64,000 nt of DNA, from the NCBI RefSeq assembly GCF_029210485.1, contig NZ_JARGET010000014.1, positions 1-64,000 on the forward strand, given 5' to 3'. Positions 19,803-28,025 of this stretch are shown here, in pieces. The position numbers and the translations under genes were made by a program. The stretch comes from Hoeflea sp. YIM 152468. GTDB lineage: Bacteria > Pseudomonadota > Alphaproteobacteria > Rhizobiales > Rhizobiaceae. Position 1 is the stretch's first letter. The number at the start of each line of letters is the position of its first letter. Below the pieces are notes generated by a model. That model was not told the DNA's origin. It did not search any database and saw only the letters and a program-made list of their open reading frames with translations.

Positions 19803-19831
19803 AGTGCCACGAATAAGACCCGGAGGACGCC

Positions 19832-20143
19832 ATGCCGCGCCAGAAACTCGATAGCACAGCTGTTTCCGAAAAGCTTGCCAGCGTCGCCGACTGGGAGATT
19901 GATGCCGGTGAAACCGCGCTGAGCCGGACCTTCAGGTTCGCCAATTTCTCCGAAGCCTTCGGATTCATGAGCCGCGCAGCGCTGGTTGCCGAAAAGCTCG
20001 ACCATCACCCGGAATGGAAGAATGTCTACCGCACCGTGGAGGTGCGCCTGACCACTCATGACGCCGGAGGCCTGACCGGACTCGATTTTGATCTGGCGGT
20101 TGCCATGGACCGTATTGCCAGCGGAACCGGCACAAAACATTGA
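19832..20143 (+). CDS. phhB: Pterin-4a-carbinolamine dehydratase
   Basis: A 103-residue 4a-hydroxytetrahydrobiopterin dehydratase, which recycles the pterin cofactor of aromatic amino-acid hydroxylases. The active-site region AALVAEKLDHHPEWKNVY with the His-His pair, followed by VEVRLTTHDAGGLT, is fully conserved, and the length is normal. No phenylalanine hydroxylase gene is in the window. An upstream GGAGGAC (19822-19828) is a good ribosome-binding site for this ATG. Confidence 0.95.
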   Translation: MPRQKLDSTAVSEKLASVADWEIDAGETALSRTFRFANFSEAFGFMSRAALVAEKLDHHPEWKNVYRTVEVRLTTHDAGGLTGLDFDLAVAMDRIASGTGTKH

Positions 20144-20208
20144 AGCCGAGGTCTCAAATGACCATATCCTTGCCAGCACTGCTTTGAAAAAGCACAGGAG
20201 AAACGGGC

Positions 20209-20604
20209 ATGATCAGCCTTGATGGCGAAATTATCGAACCGGGTCAGACCACCGACAGCCGGTCGCAAGAGGCGAAGGAATCCTCCGTGCGCGCCGGTTT
20301 CTGGCGGACATTTGCCAAGGCAGCCAAGCAGATCCCGTTCGCCGAAGATCTGGTCGCCGCCTATTACTGCGCGCTTGATCCGGAAACACCCGGCAAGGCC
20401 AGGGCGGTGCTGCTTGGCGCACTGGCCTATTTTGTCATGCCGGTCGACGCCATTCCCGACATTCTGGCGGTGGTCGGATTTTCCGACGACATCGCGGTCT
20501 TGTCGCTGGCCATTGCCACGGTGCGCGCCCACATGACCGAGGCCCACCGGCTCGCCGCGCGCACATCGCTTGCCAGGCTTGGCGAAGACGCCAAACCGGC
20601 CTGA
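20209..20604 (+). CDS. YkvA-family (DUF1232) membrane protein
   Basis: A 131-residue DUF1232/YkvA protein. The core ALAYFVMPVDAIPDILAVVGFSDD includes the diagnostic DxIPD motif and a short hydrophobic hairpin that associates with the membrane. The 30-residue N-terminus is polar. Function of the family is not known. It lies 65 bp after phhB on the same strand and converges on the ECF sigma gene. Confidence 0.9.
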   Translation: MISLDGEIIEPGQTTDSRSQEAKESSVRAGFWRTFAKAAKQIPFAEDLVAAYYCALDPETPGKARAVLLGALAYFVMPVDAIPDILAVVGFSDDIAVLSLAIATVRAHMTEAHRLAARTSLARLGEDAKPA

Positions 20605-20651
20605 GGCAGATATCCGCTCCATCATTTCACGTCTCCTCAACGAGGGTCGGT

Positions 20652-21227
20652 TTAATGCAGCGTCATGTCGCCGTCATCGATTTCCAGGCTGCGCCGCAGC
20701 CGTGCAAAGGCCAGGCGGATGCGGGACTTGACCGTCCCGAGCGGCAATCCGGTGTCCGCGGCTATCTGGCTGTGCGACAGCCCCAGAAAGAACGCCTGCC
20801 GCACCAGCACGGCCTGCTCTTCAGGCAGATCCAGCATTGCCTTGCGCACCCGTTCATCGCGTTGCTCGGCCTCAATCCTATCGTCGGCGGCCTCGGGCTG
20901 TGATGGCTGCAGCGCCGGATCGTCGGGATCAAGCCGGCCCGACCGGTCGCGCCTGAGCGCATCGATCCGCCGGTTGCGCGCCACCCGGAACAGCCAGGTC
21001 GCCAGCGAGGATTTGGCCGGATCGAACATGCCTGCCTTGTGCCAGAGCACGATCATGATTTCCTGGGTCAGTTCCTCGGCCTGCGAGGGCTCCATCCGCA
21101 GCCGCTGCAGATAGGATTTCAGCCGCGGTGCAAAGTAATCGAACAATTCAGCGAAGGCCTTCTGGTCCCGCCTGACCGCGACTGCCTCTGCGAGACCCGC
21201 AAGCCGCTCTTTCAAGTCATTCGACAT
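20652..21227 (-). CDS. ECF-type sigma factor without adjacent anti-sigma
   Basis: A 191-residue ECF sigma factor. Region 2 runs through FDYFAPRLKSYLQRL, ELTQEIMIVLWHKA and ATWLFRVARNRRIDALRR. Region 4 is LPEEQAVLVRQAFFLGLSHS with helix-turn-helix GTVKSRIRLAFARLRR. The linker between them is Pro/Asp rich. The ATG at 21227 (MSNDLKERL) is preferred over an upstream frame extension to 21335. It resembles SigK/RpoE-like factors that are normally paired with a ChrR-type anti-sigma gene, but none is adjacent here: YkvA converges on one side and the IalB gene diverges on the other. Confidence 0.92.
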   Translation of the reverse strand: MSNDLKERLAGLAEAVAVRRDQKAFAELFDYFAPRLKSYLQRLRMEPSQAEELTQEIMIVLWHKAGMFDPAKSSLATWLFRVARNRRIDALRRDRSGRLDPDDPALQPSQPEAADDRIEAEQRDERVRKAMLDLPEEQAVLVRQAFFLGLSHSQIAADTGLPLGTVKSRIRLAFARLRRSLEIDDGDMTLH

Positions 21228-21519
21228 GTATTTTGCGGAACCCCGTCTGTTCGCTGCGATCAGCCGCCGCCTCGTCGATTTTACATCAACACGTACACCG
21301 GATTTTTCAAAGGTCAAACTGTTGCCGGATTCCAATTGTTACAAAGGCGTGATGAGGGACGCTTCAAGCCGGGTCTGGGACATGCCGCTACAATTGCGCA
21401 GGTTTCATTGACGGTTTGGTAACCAGGATTAAGTCAAAATGAATCAATCAGCTCGCAACACGCGGGAATTGTCACGCTCCAGGGAGTGTGACACAGGACC
21501 ACGAACCGGTAGGAAAGCC

Positions 21520-22023
21520 ATGTTTGGGAAGACAATCGCAACCGCAGTGACGGCGCTTTTTGCATTGACCGCCGCCGCGGCGGCGCAATCGCCCACCAGG
21601 ATCCAGCAGTTTGATGCCTGGGGCGCATATTCATACAATTCGGCAGGCGGCAAAGTCTGCTATGTGCTCTCGGTGCCGACCAGTTCTGCACCAACCAATG
21701 TCGATCATGGGGACATCTTCTTTCTCATCTCGCAGCGGCCCGGCCAGAATGTCAGTTATGAGCCGCAGGCAATGATGGGGTATCCACTGCAGGAATCCTC
21801 CAAGGTCACCGTCAATGTCGATGGCCGCGATTTCAGCCTGTTTACCCGGGGCAACTCGGCATGGGTCGAAAATGCCGCCCAGGAACCGCAGCTTGTTGCC
21901 GCCATGAAGGCGGGCTCATCGATGTCGATCAAGGCCACGTCGCGCCGTGGCACGGCAACATCCTACAGCTACTCGCTCAAGGGCGTAACCGCAGCGCTCA
22001 ACAAGATCACAAGCTGCAAATAA
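21520..22023 (+). CDS. Invasion-associated locus B (IalB) family protein
   Basis: A 167-residue exported protein of the IalB family, named from Bartonella erythrocyte invasion but widespread in non-pathogenic Rhizobiales. The ATG at 21520 has an AGGAAAG ribosome-binding site three bases ahead and begins a Sec signal peptide (MFGKTIATAVTALFALTAAA, cleavage near AAA/QS). The mature part contains GAYSYNSAGGKVCYVLS and ends with a second Cys, as in the family. It is probably periplasmic; molecular function is unknown. Confidence 0.88.
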   Translation: MFGKTIATAVTALFALTAAAAAQSPTRIQQFDAWGAYSYNSAGGKVCYVLSVPTSSAPTNVDHGDIFFLISQRPGQNVSYEPQAMMGYPLQESSKVTVNVDGRDFSLFTRGNSAWVENAAQEPQLVAAMKAGSSMSIKATSRRGTATSYSYSLKGVTAALNKITSCK

Positions 22024-22043
22024 CGCGTGTCGTGCAGCATCCT

Positions 22044-22075
22044 CCGGAAAAGGCTGAAAATCCGGCCTTTTCCGG
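22044..22075 (+). terminator. Hairpin after the IalB gene
   Basis: CCGGAAAAGGC and GCCTTTTCCGG are perfectly complementary (11 bp, 10-nt loop), 20 bp after the stop codon. No T run follows, so it is either a weak or Rho-assisted terminator or a 3'-end stabiliser. Confidence 0.6.
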
Positions 22076-22163
22076 GCGCAGCGGCCGCAGCGCGCTCCTG
22101 CAACGCCGCGGATCCACCAGGATCCGCAAAGGACGCCGTATCTTATTCAATCACTGCATGTGC

Positions 22164-22201
22164 CATCCGGCGTTCAAATGGATCCATTTGAACGCCGGAT
22201 G
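22164..22201. repeat. 38-bp perfect palindrome
   Basis: Two 19-bp arms (CATCCGGCGTTCAAATGGA and its exact complement) meet with no spacer around a GGATCC centre. It lies between the IalB terminator hairpin and the TetR gene, about 107 bp before the TetR start. No T run follows. It could be a cruciform-forming repeat, a regulator binding site or part of a repeated element. Confidence 0.9.
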
Positions 22202-22308
22202 CTTTGGCGAACGCGTCCGCTCCGCCTCTGCCCAAGCGTGACGGCAAGATCTGTCTCTCTGCCAACCTGCATGGATTGCACCCCTCAATACGTCAGGTAT
22301 GGTGCCGC

Positions 22309-22890
22309 ATGGACAGCAAACAGACACTGACACCCGACGACTGGATCAAGACGGCATTCAGGCTGCTGACCAGCACCGGCCCGACAGCCATCCGGGTCGA
22401 TTACCTCTGCCGCGAACTCGGCGTCACCAAGGGGTCCTTCTACTGGCATTTTCGCGATCTGGCTGCGCTCAGGGCAGCGATGGTCGACCATTGGCGCCGC
22501 ATCGCCACCCAGGACGTCATCGCCTCGATGACCTCTTCGGAGCTCTCGCCGCGCGAATTGTTCATCCGCTTCATCGAGAAGATACTGAACGGCCCGGCGC
22601 AGGAATATGGCGGCCCGATGACCGAGGCGGCGATTCGCCATTGGGCGGCGGGCGAAGAAGCCGTGCAAACGGTTGTCCGCAACGCCGACACCGAACGGCT
22701 GGCCTTCCTGACACTGCAGATGCGCGGTGCCGGGTTGAGCGGACCCGAAGCCCGGTCGCGCGCATCGCTGATTTACGCCACGCTGGTCGGTCTCAAACAA
22801 CTGGCCGGCGAACCGGCGCTGCCCCGCATCGATGTGGCCGGCTTTGTCGACGCCATGCTCAGGCCCGCAACCCCGGATACAGGCCCCTGA
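22309..22890 (+). CDS. TetR-family transcriptional regulator
   Basis: A 193-residue TetR regulator. The DNA-binding domain reads LTPDDWIKTAFRLLTSTGPT, then the helix-turn-helix ending GVTKGSFYWHFRDLAALRAAM; the rest is a helical ligand-binding domain with no assigned ligand. The ATG at 22309 is used; an in-frame ATG at 22204 would add 35 unfamiliar residues reading out of the palindrome region. No divergent or cotranscribed target gene is obvious (rlmN is 192 bp downstream), so the regulon is unknown. Confidence 0.92.
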   Translation: MDSKQTLTPDDWIKTAFRLLTSTGPTAIRVDYLCRELGVTKGSFYWHFRDLAALRAAMVDHWRRIATQDVIASMTSSELSPRELFIRFIEKILNGPAQEYGGPMTEAAIRHWAAGEEAVQTVVRNADTERLAFLTLQMRGAGLSGPEARSRASLIYATLVGLKQLAGEPALPRIDVAGFVDAMLRPATPDTGP

Positions 22891-23082
22891 TTGCGGCTGC
22901 CGGTTTAAGCCCCTCCTCGGCAGGGATGGTGACGCGCCGCACAAAAGCTGGTAAAGGCCCTGGTTTACCGCACCGGCTCGGATCATCCCGTTTGCCCGAC
23001 AGGCGGTTTGCAAAGATGCAGAGCGGCCTGTGCACGTCCCGTCCGACGCGCTTCGCTTCAGCCAACAAGAGCGCCCATACCG

Positions 23083-24318
23083 ATGACAGTCACACTTGAT
23101 CTCAAAGACCCTTCCGCACGCCCCGTCCGGCCGTCCGCCGTCCAGACGCTTGATGGCAAGCCGACGCTGATCGGCATGAGCCGCGACGAGATGGTTGCAG
23201 CCATGGCCGAGGCCGGCGTGCCTGAAAAGCAACGCAAGATGCGGGTCAACCAGATCTGGCACTGGTTGTATGTGCGCGGCTCGTCGGATTTTGCCGACAT
23301 GCACACGATCTCGCGGGACTTGCGCGAAACGCTTGACGCCCGCTACACCGTCGGTCGGCCGGAAATTGTCGAGGAGCAGATTTCCGATGACGGCACCCGC
23401 AAATGGCTGCTGCGCTTCCCGCCGCGCGGCGCCGGCCGTCCGGTCGAGGTCGAAACCGTCTACATTCCCGAGGAAGGCCGCGGCACGCTGTGCATCTCGA
23501 GCCAGGTCGGCTGCACGCTGACCTGCACCTTCTGCCACACCGGCACGCAGAAGCTGGTGCGCAACCTCACCGCCGAGGAAATTCTGTCGCAATTGCTGGT
23601 GGCCCGGGACCGGCTTGGCGATTTTCCGCACAGGGACACACCGCAGGGCGCGATCGTGCCGGCGGAAGGCCGCAAGGTCACCAACATCGTGATGATGGGC
23701 ATGGGCGAACCGCTCTATAATTTCGACAACGTCAAGAAGGCGCTGCTGATTGCTTCCGATGGCGACGGTCTGGCCCTGTCACGCCGCCGCATCACCCTGT
23801 CGACCTCCGGCGTGGTGCCCGAAATAGCCCGCACCGGCGAGGAAATCGGCGTCATGCTGGCGATTTCCCTGCATGCCGTGCGCGACGAATTGCGCGATGT
23901 GCTGGTGCCGATCAACAAGAAATATCCGCTGCAGCAACTGCTTGATGCCTGCCGCACCTATCCCGGTGTCTCCAATGCGCGGCGCATCACCTTTGAATAT
24001 GTGATGCTCAAGGGCGTCAATGACAGCCTCGCCGACGCCAAGGAACTGGTGCGGCTGCTCAAGGGCATTCCGGCCAAGATCAATCTGATTCCGTTCAATC
24101 CCTGGCCCGGCTCGGACTATGAGTGCTCGGACTGGGAAACGATCGAGACATTTGCCGATTTCGTCAATGCCAATGGCTATGCCTCGCCGATCCGCACGCC
24201 GCGCGGGCGCGACATTCTGGCTGCCTGTGGCCAGCTCAAGAGCGAGTCCGAACGCATGCGCAAGACCGATCGTCTGGCGCTTGAGGCGATGATGATCTCA
24301 GGCCATGGCGCGGACTGA
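23083..24318 (+). CDS. rlmN: Dual-specificity 23S rRNA/tRNA adenine-C2 methyltransferase RlmN
   Basis: A 411-residue radical-SAM methyltransferase that methylates C2 of A2503 in 23S rRNA and A37 in some tRNAs. The cluster motif CTLTCTFC is at residues 144-151. The methyl-carrying Cys is near the C-terminus in [10 protein letters not shown]. Other conserved blocks are [17 protein letters not shown] and [10 protein letters not shown]. The ATG at 23083 ([10 protein letters not shown]) is preferred over an in-frame start at 23008. A membrane protein gene follows 9 bp later. Confidence 0.97.
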   Translation: MTVTLDLKDPSARPVRPSAVQTLDGKPTLIGMSRDEMVAAMAEAGVPEKQRKMRVNQIWHWLYVRGSSDFADMHTISRDLRETLDARYTVGRPEIVEEQISDDGTRKWLLRFPPRGAGRPVEVETVYIPEEGRGTLCISSQVGCTLTCTFCHTGTQKLVRNLTAEEILSQLLVARDRLGDFPHRDTPQGAIVPAEGRKVTNIVMMGMGEPLYNFDNVKKALLIASDGDGLALSRRRITLSTSGVVPEIARTGEEIGVMLAISLHAVRDELRDVLVPINKKYPLQQLLDACRTYPGVSNARRITFEYVMLKGVNDSLADAKELVRLLKGIPAKINLIPFNPWPGSDYECSDWETIETFADFVNANGYASPIRTPRGRDILAACGQLKSESERMRKTDRLALEAMMISGHGAD

Positions 24319-24327
24319 TCCCGCGAG

Positions 24328-24813
24328 ATGAGCGACATTCTCCGTCTTCTGCTCAGAATGTTTGCCATTGCCTTCGGCTTTTTCGCCGGCTGTCTGGCGG
24401 CGGGTCTGGCCTATGCCTTTCTTGCCCGGCTGGTCGTGCCGGAAGATTTCGGCCGTTTCAGCGAGTTTGAACTCACCGTGACTTTGCTGGTCGGCGTTTT
24501 AGGCGTGGCCAGCCTGTTTGCCCGGGCGGTGCTGCTGCCGGCGTTCATCATCATTGCCGTCTTCGAATTCTGGCGGCGGCGCGACTGGCTCAGCCACGCG
24601 CTGGCCGGCGGCGGGATCGCTCTGCTGGCCGGGTTGCCGTTGACCACCGGTATCTCTGCAGGCGACGGCGACATGATCGAACCTGCGCGGATGATCGCCA
24701 TCCACACCGCCTGCGGCATCATCGGCGCCAGCATCTATTGGCTGATTGCGGGACGCAAGGCCGGCCGCTGGCTGCCAAGCGAACGAGCAGCGACATCGAT
24801 TGATGCTGACTGA
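24328..24813 (+). CDS. Conserved membrane protein of unknown function
   Basis: A 161-residue protein with about four hydrophobic segments (residues 8-30, 48-80, 88-105, 125-140), opening MSDILRLLLRMFAIAFGFFA. No catalytic or binding motif is recognised. It follows rlmN by 9 bp and is probably cotranscribed. The coding sense is supported by the membrane pattern and by the tight operon spacing. Confidence 0.75.
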   Translation: MSDILRLLLRMFAIAFGFFAGCLAAGLAYAFLARLVVPEDFGRFSEFELTVTLLVGVLGVASLFARAVLLPAFIIIAVFEFWRRRDWLSHALAGGGIALLAGLPLTTGISAGDGDMIEPARMIAIHTACGIIGASIYWLIAGRKAGRWLPSERAATSIDAD

Positions 24814-24818
24814 GAGCA

Positions 24819-24842
24819 CGGTTTGGCTTTTTGGCCAAGCCG
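24819..24842. terminator. Weak hairpin between convergent genes
   Basis: CGGTTTGGC and GCCAAGCCG can pair (9 bp with one wobble) across a TTTTTG loop, just after the membrane-protein stop. It has no downstream T run on either strand, so termination is only a possibility. Confidence 0.4.
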
Positions 24843-24868
24843 CAAGAGTAAACCCTCCCTGACATGGA

Positions 24869-25516
24869 TCAGCGGTTCTGGGTCAGCAGGATCTTGACCG
24901 CAAACACAGAAAACACCGCCGCAAAGACATAATCCACGATCCGCATCACCTGTGGCTTGCGCTTGAGCCAATCCGCCAGCCCGTTTGCGCCGAGCACGAC
25001 GACAATGGCAATCGGCAGCGCAATCAGGATCGACAGCACGCCCAGAAAGATCAGCTTGCCGGTCACCTGCGGATCGTTGACGCTGACGAATTGCGGCAAG
25101 AAGGTCATGAAAAAAATGATGACCTTCGGATTGAGCAGATTGACCCACAGACCGTTGAGAAACGCCTTGCCCATCGACACATTGGTTTTGCCGCTGGTTT
25201 TGACAGCCAGAACCGAGCGGTTGCGCACGGCCTGAATGGCGAGCCACAAGAGATAGCCGGCGCCCCCGGTCTTGAGAACCAGAAAGGCCACCGGCGAGGC
25301 AACGATCAGCGCCGACACACCGAAGGCCACCAGCAAGGTGTGAATGCCAATTCCAAGATTGGTGCCAAGCAGGGTCATCAGGCCGATGGTCCGCCCATCG
25401 CGAATGGTCCGGCTCATCCACAAGGTCATGTCCGGACCGGGTGTGATCGCCAGCAACAGCGTCGCCAGAGCGAACGCGGCGAGGACGGGCAGTCCGGGAA
25501 TGTAGTCCATCAGCAT
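24869..25516 (-). CDS. LysE/RhtB-family amino-acid exporter
   Basis: A 215-residue LysE family translocator with six hydrophobic helices. The diagnostic motif LLAITPGPDMTLWMSRTIRDG is near residues 22-42, and NLLNPKVIIFFMTFLPQF is near 125. It exports amino acids or related metabolites across the inner membrane; specificity is not predictable. It stands alone, with 77 bp to the SDR gene upstream on the same strand. Confidence 0.92.
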   Translation of the reverse strand: MLMDYIPGLPVLAAFALATLLLAITPGPDMTLWMSRTIRDGRTIGLMTLLGTNLGIGIHTLLVAFGVSALIVASPVAFLVLKTGGAGYLLWLAIQAVRNRSVLAVKTSGKTNVSMGKAFLNGLWVNLLNPKVIIFFMTFLPQFVSVNDPQVTGKLIFLGVLSILIALPIAIVVVLGANGLADWLKRKPQVMRIVDYVFAAVFSVFAVKILLTQNR

Positions 25517-25593
25517 TTGCAGGATCCAGATCAGAGAAGAGACTGTCTTAGTCCAGTTTCAGCGCACCGCCAATCGACTCTTTTCCAACCGCC

Positions 25594-26448
25594 TCAACTC
25601 TCCAGATGCTGCTTGAACTTTTCCGCATAATCCGGATGCCAGCGCGACAGCGGCGGCCGGTTCTCGATAATGTCGCCGGCGGCCCAGGCGACGCGTTTCT
25701 CGTCGGTGGCGCGATCAACGTCATTGTCCGGACACAGAATGTAGAAATCGCCCTTGGCCAGGCTCTTCATCATGAAATCCGCCGTCTGCTCCGGTGTCCA
25801 GGCGGCGTCCGGCTTTTCGGTCCGGCCTCGGGCGGCCAGCGGTGTGAAGACAAACCCCGGAATCAGCAGATGCGCGCGGACCTGGCAACCGGCGGTGGTG
25901 CGCAGCTCGTGCTCAAGCGCTTCGGTGAACGCCTTCACCCCGGTCTTGGCCACATTGTAGGCCGGATCGCCCGGCGGCGTGGTCAGGCCCTGCTTGGAGC
26001 CGGTGTTGATGATCATGGCGGGCTCGCCATGGGCGATCATGCCCGGCCCGAACACGCGGGTGCCATTGATGACGCCGATGAGATTGACGCCGAGAACCCT
26101 GTCCCAATTGGCCCGAGGGCCGAACAGGCTGCTGCCGGGCTGGATGCCGGCATTGTTCATCAACAGGTGGACACGGCCGAACCGCTCCATCACCGTCCGC
26201 TCCAGCGCCTCGACGGCAACCAGATCGCTGACATCGGTTTCAATCGACACGATATCACTGGCAGGATCTGCCGAGTGCGCCGCCACCTGTTTTTCGGCTT
26301 CCGCCAGCTTGTCCCTGTCATTGTCAACGAGCACGACGCACATTCCATGGTCAGCAAAAATCCGGGCGGCGGCCAGGCCGATGCCTGACGCGGCACCCGT
26401 CACCACCGCCACCTTGTCCTTGCCCATCACGGATTGAAGTTCAGCCAT
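25594..26448 (-). CDS. Short-chain dehydrogenase/reductase
   Basis: A 284-residue SDR oxidoreductase. The nucleotide-binding motif is TGAASGIG, followed by NNAGIQPG, and the catalytic region has INTGSKQG (Ser) and YNVAK (Tyr and Lys). The start at 26448 is chosen because a GGGAG ribosome-binding site lies six bases ahead; the ATG two codons upstream sits directly against it. A long C-terminal tail (about 40 residues past the core) ends RWHPDYAEKFKQHLES. The substrate is unknown. Divergent from argG. Confidence 0.9.
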   Translation of the reverse strand: MAELQSVMGKDKVAVVTGAASGIGLAAARIFADHGMCVVLVDNDRDKLAEAEKQVAAHSADPASDIVSIETDVSDLVAVEALERTVMERFGRVHLLMNNAGIQPGSSLFGPRANWDRVLGVNLIGVINGTRVFGPGMIAHGEPAMIINTGSKQGLTTPPGDPAYNVAKTGVKAFTEALEHELRTTAGCQVRAHLLIPGFVFTPLAARGRTEKPDAAWTPEQTADFMMKSLAKGDFYILCPDNDVDRATDEKRVAWAAGDIIENRPPLSRWHPDYAEKFKQHLES

Positions 26449-26653
26449 TTCCATCTCCCTTTCGCGTCGAAATCCGGTTGAAGGGATAAGGCGTTGGGCA
26501 GCCCTTCGTCAAACACTATGCGCCGCCATCGGTCTGCCGGCGCGGGCTTAACCCTTGCATGGCGCTGCAAACCGGCTAAAAGTGCGGCAAAATTAAAGGC
26601 CCCCGATCGTCAGGACCCTCAGGGGCAAAGCCACAAGACAGGAAGAGCAATTC

Positions 26654-27883
26654 ATGGCATCGCACAAGGACGTCAAGAAGGTCGTTCTCGCCTATTCGGG
26701 CGGCCTCGACACTTCGATCATTCTCAAATGGCTGCAGACCGAGTTCGGCGCCGAAGTCGTGACCTTCACTGCCGATCTCGGCCAGGGCGAAGAGCTGGCG
26801 CCGGCGCGCAAGAAGGCCGAAATGCTCGGTATCCCTGACGAGAATATCTTTATCGAGGATGTGCGCGAAGAATTCGTCCGCGATTTCGTCTTTCCGATGT
26901 TCCGCGCCAATGCGGTCTATGAAGGCGTCTATCTGCTCGGCACCTCGATTGCCCGGCCGCTGATCTCCAAGCGGCTGGTGGAAATCGCCCATGAGACCGG
27001 CGCCGACGCCATCGCCCATGGCGCCACCGGCAAGGGCAATGACCAGATCCGCTTCGAACTTTCAGCCTATGCGCTCAACCCCGACATCAAGATCATCGCG
27101 CCGTGGCGCGACTGGTCGTTCAAGAGCCGCACCGATCTGATCAAGTTCGCCGAAGAGCATCAGATTCAGGTCGCCAAGGACAAGATGGGCGAAGCCCCGT
27201 TTTCCGTCGACGCCAACCTGCTGCACTCCTCGTCCGAGGGCAAGGTGCTGGAAGATCCGGCGGTGGAAGCACCTGAATACGTGCATATGCGCACGATTTC
27301 GCCGGAATCCGCGCCCGACAAGGCGACGATCATCAAGATCGGCTTTGAACAGGGCGACGCGGTCTCGATCAACGGCGTCCGCATGAGCCCGGCGACAATT
27401 TTGGCCGCACTCAACGACTATGGCCGCGACAATGGGATCGGCCGTCTTGATCTGGTTGAAAACCGCTTTGTCGGCATGAAATCCCGCGGCGTCTACGAGA
27501 CCCCGGGCGGCACCATCCTGCTGACCGCCCACCGGGCGATGGAATCGATCACCCTCGACCGCGGTGCAGCCCACCTCAAAGATGAGCTGATGCCGCGATA
27601 TGCCGAACTGATCTATTTCGGCTTCTGGTTCTCGCCGGAGCGCGAAATGCTGCAGGCGGCGATCGATCTGAGCCAGAAACATGTCGAAGGCGAAGTTACG
27701 CTCAAGCTCTACAAGGGCAATGTCATGGTCACCGGCCGCGAAAGCGACAAGTCGCTCTATTCCGATGCGCTGGTCACGTTCGAGGACGACCGTGGCGCCT
27801 ACGACCAGAAGGACGCCGAAGGGTTCATCCGATTGAACGCCCTGCGCCTGCGGACTCTGGCAGCACGAGACCGCAAGAACTGA
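26654..27883 (+). CDS. argG: Argininosuccinate synthase
   Basis: A 409-residue argininosuccinate synthase that joins citrulline and aspartate with ATP in arginine biosynthesis. The ATP-binding P-loop [15 protein letters not shown], the citrulline/aspartate region [14 protein letters not shown] and the [15 protein letters not shown] segment are all intact. An AGGAAGAGC ribosome-binding site precedes the ATG. A strong terminator lies 24 bp after the stop. Confidence 0.98.
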   Translation: MASHKDVKKVVLAYSGGLDTSIILKWLQTEFGAEVVTFTADLGQGEELAPARKKAEMLGIPDENIFIEDVREEFVRDFVFPMFRANAVYEGVYLLGTSIARPLISKRLVEIAHETGADAIAHGATGKGNDQIRFELSAYALNPDIKIIAPWRDWSFKSRTDLIKFAEEHQIQVAKDKMGEAPFSVDANLLHSSSEGKVLEDPAVEAPEYVHMRTISPESAPDKATIIKIGFEQGDAVSINGVRMSPATILAALNDYGRDNGIGRLDLVENRFVGMKSRGVYETPGGTILLTAHRAMESITLDRGAAHLKDELMPRYAELIYFGFWFSPEREMLQAAIDLSQKHVEGEVTLKLYKGNVMVTGRESDKSLYSDALVTFEDDRGAYDQKDAEGFIRLNALRLRTLAARDRKN

Positions 27884-27906
27884 CACCGGAAGACGGCGCG
27901 ATATCG

Positions 27907-27939
27907 ACGGGCGGGGCTTGAGAGGGTCTCGCCCGTTTT
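27907..27939 (+). terminator. Intrinsic terminator of argG
   Basis: ACGGGCG and CGCCCGT form a 7-bp stem, with a further G-rich/C-rich inner part, followed by TTTTG. It lies between argG and the M3 peptidase gene. Confidence 0.82.
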
Positions 27940-28025
27940 GTTGCCGCCCGTCGCCGCGCCGGACCGCATGCGTCTTGTCCGCTGCCGCCGGCAGGCTTAC
28001 ATGCAGGCGTAACAAGGAGCCTTTC

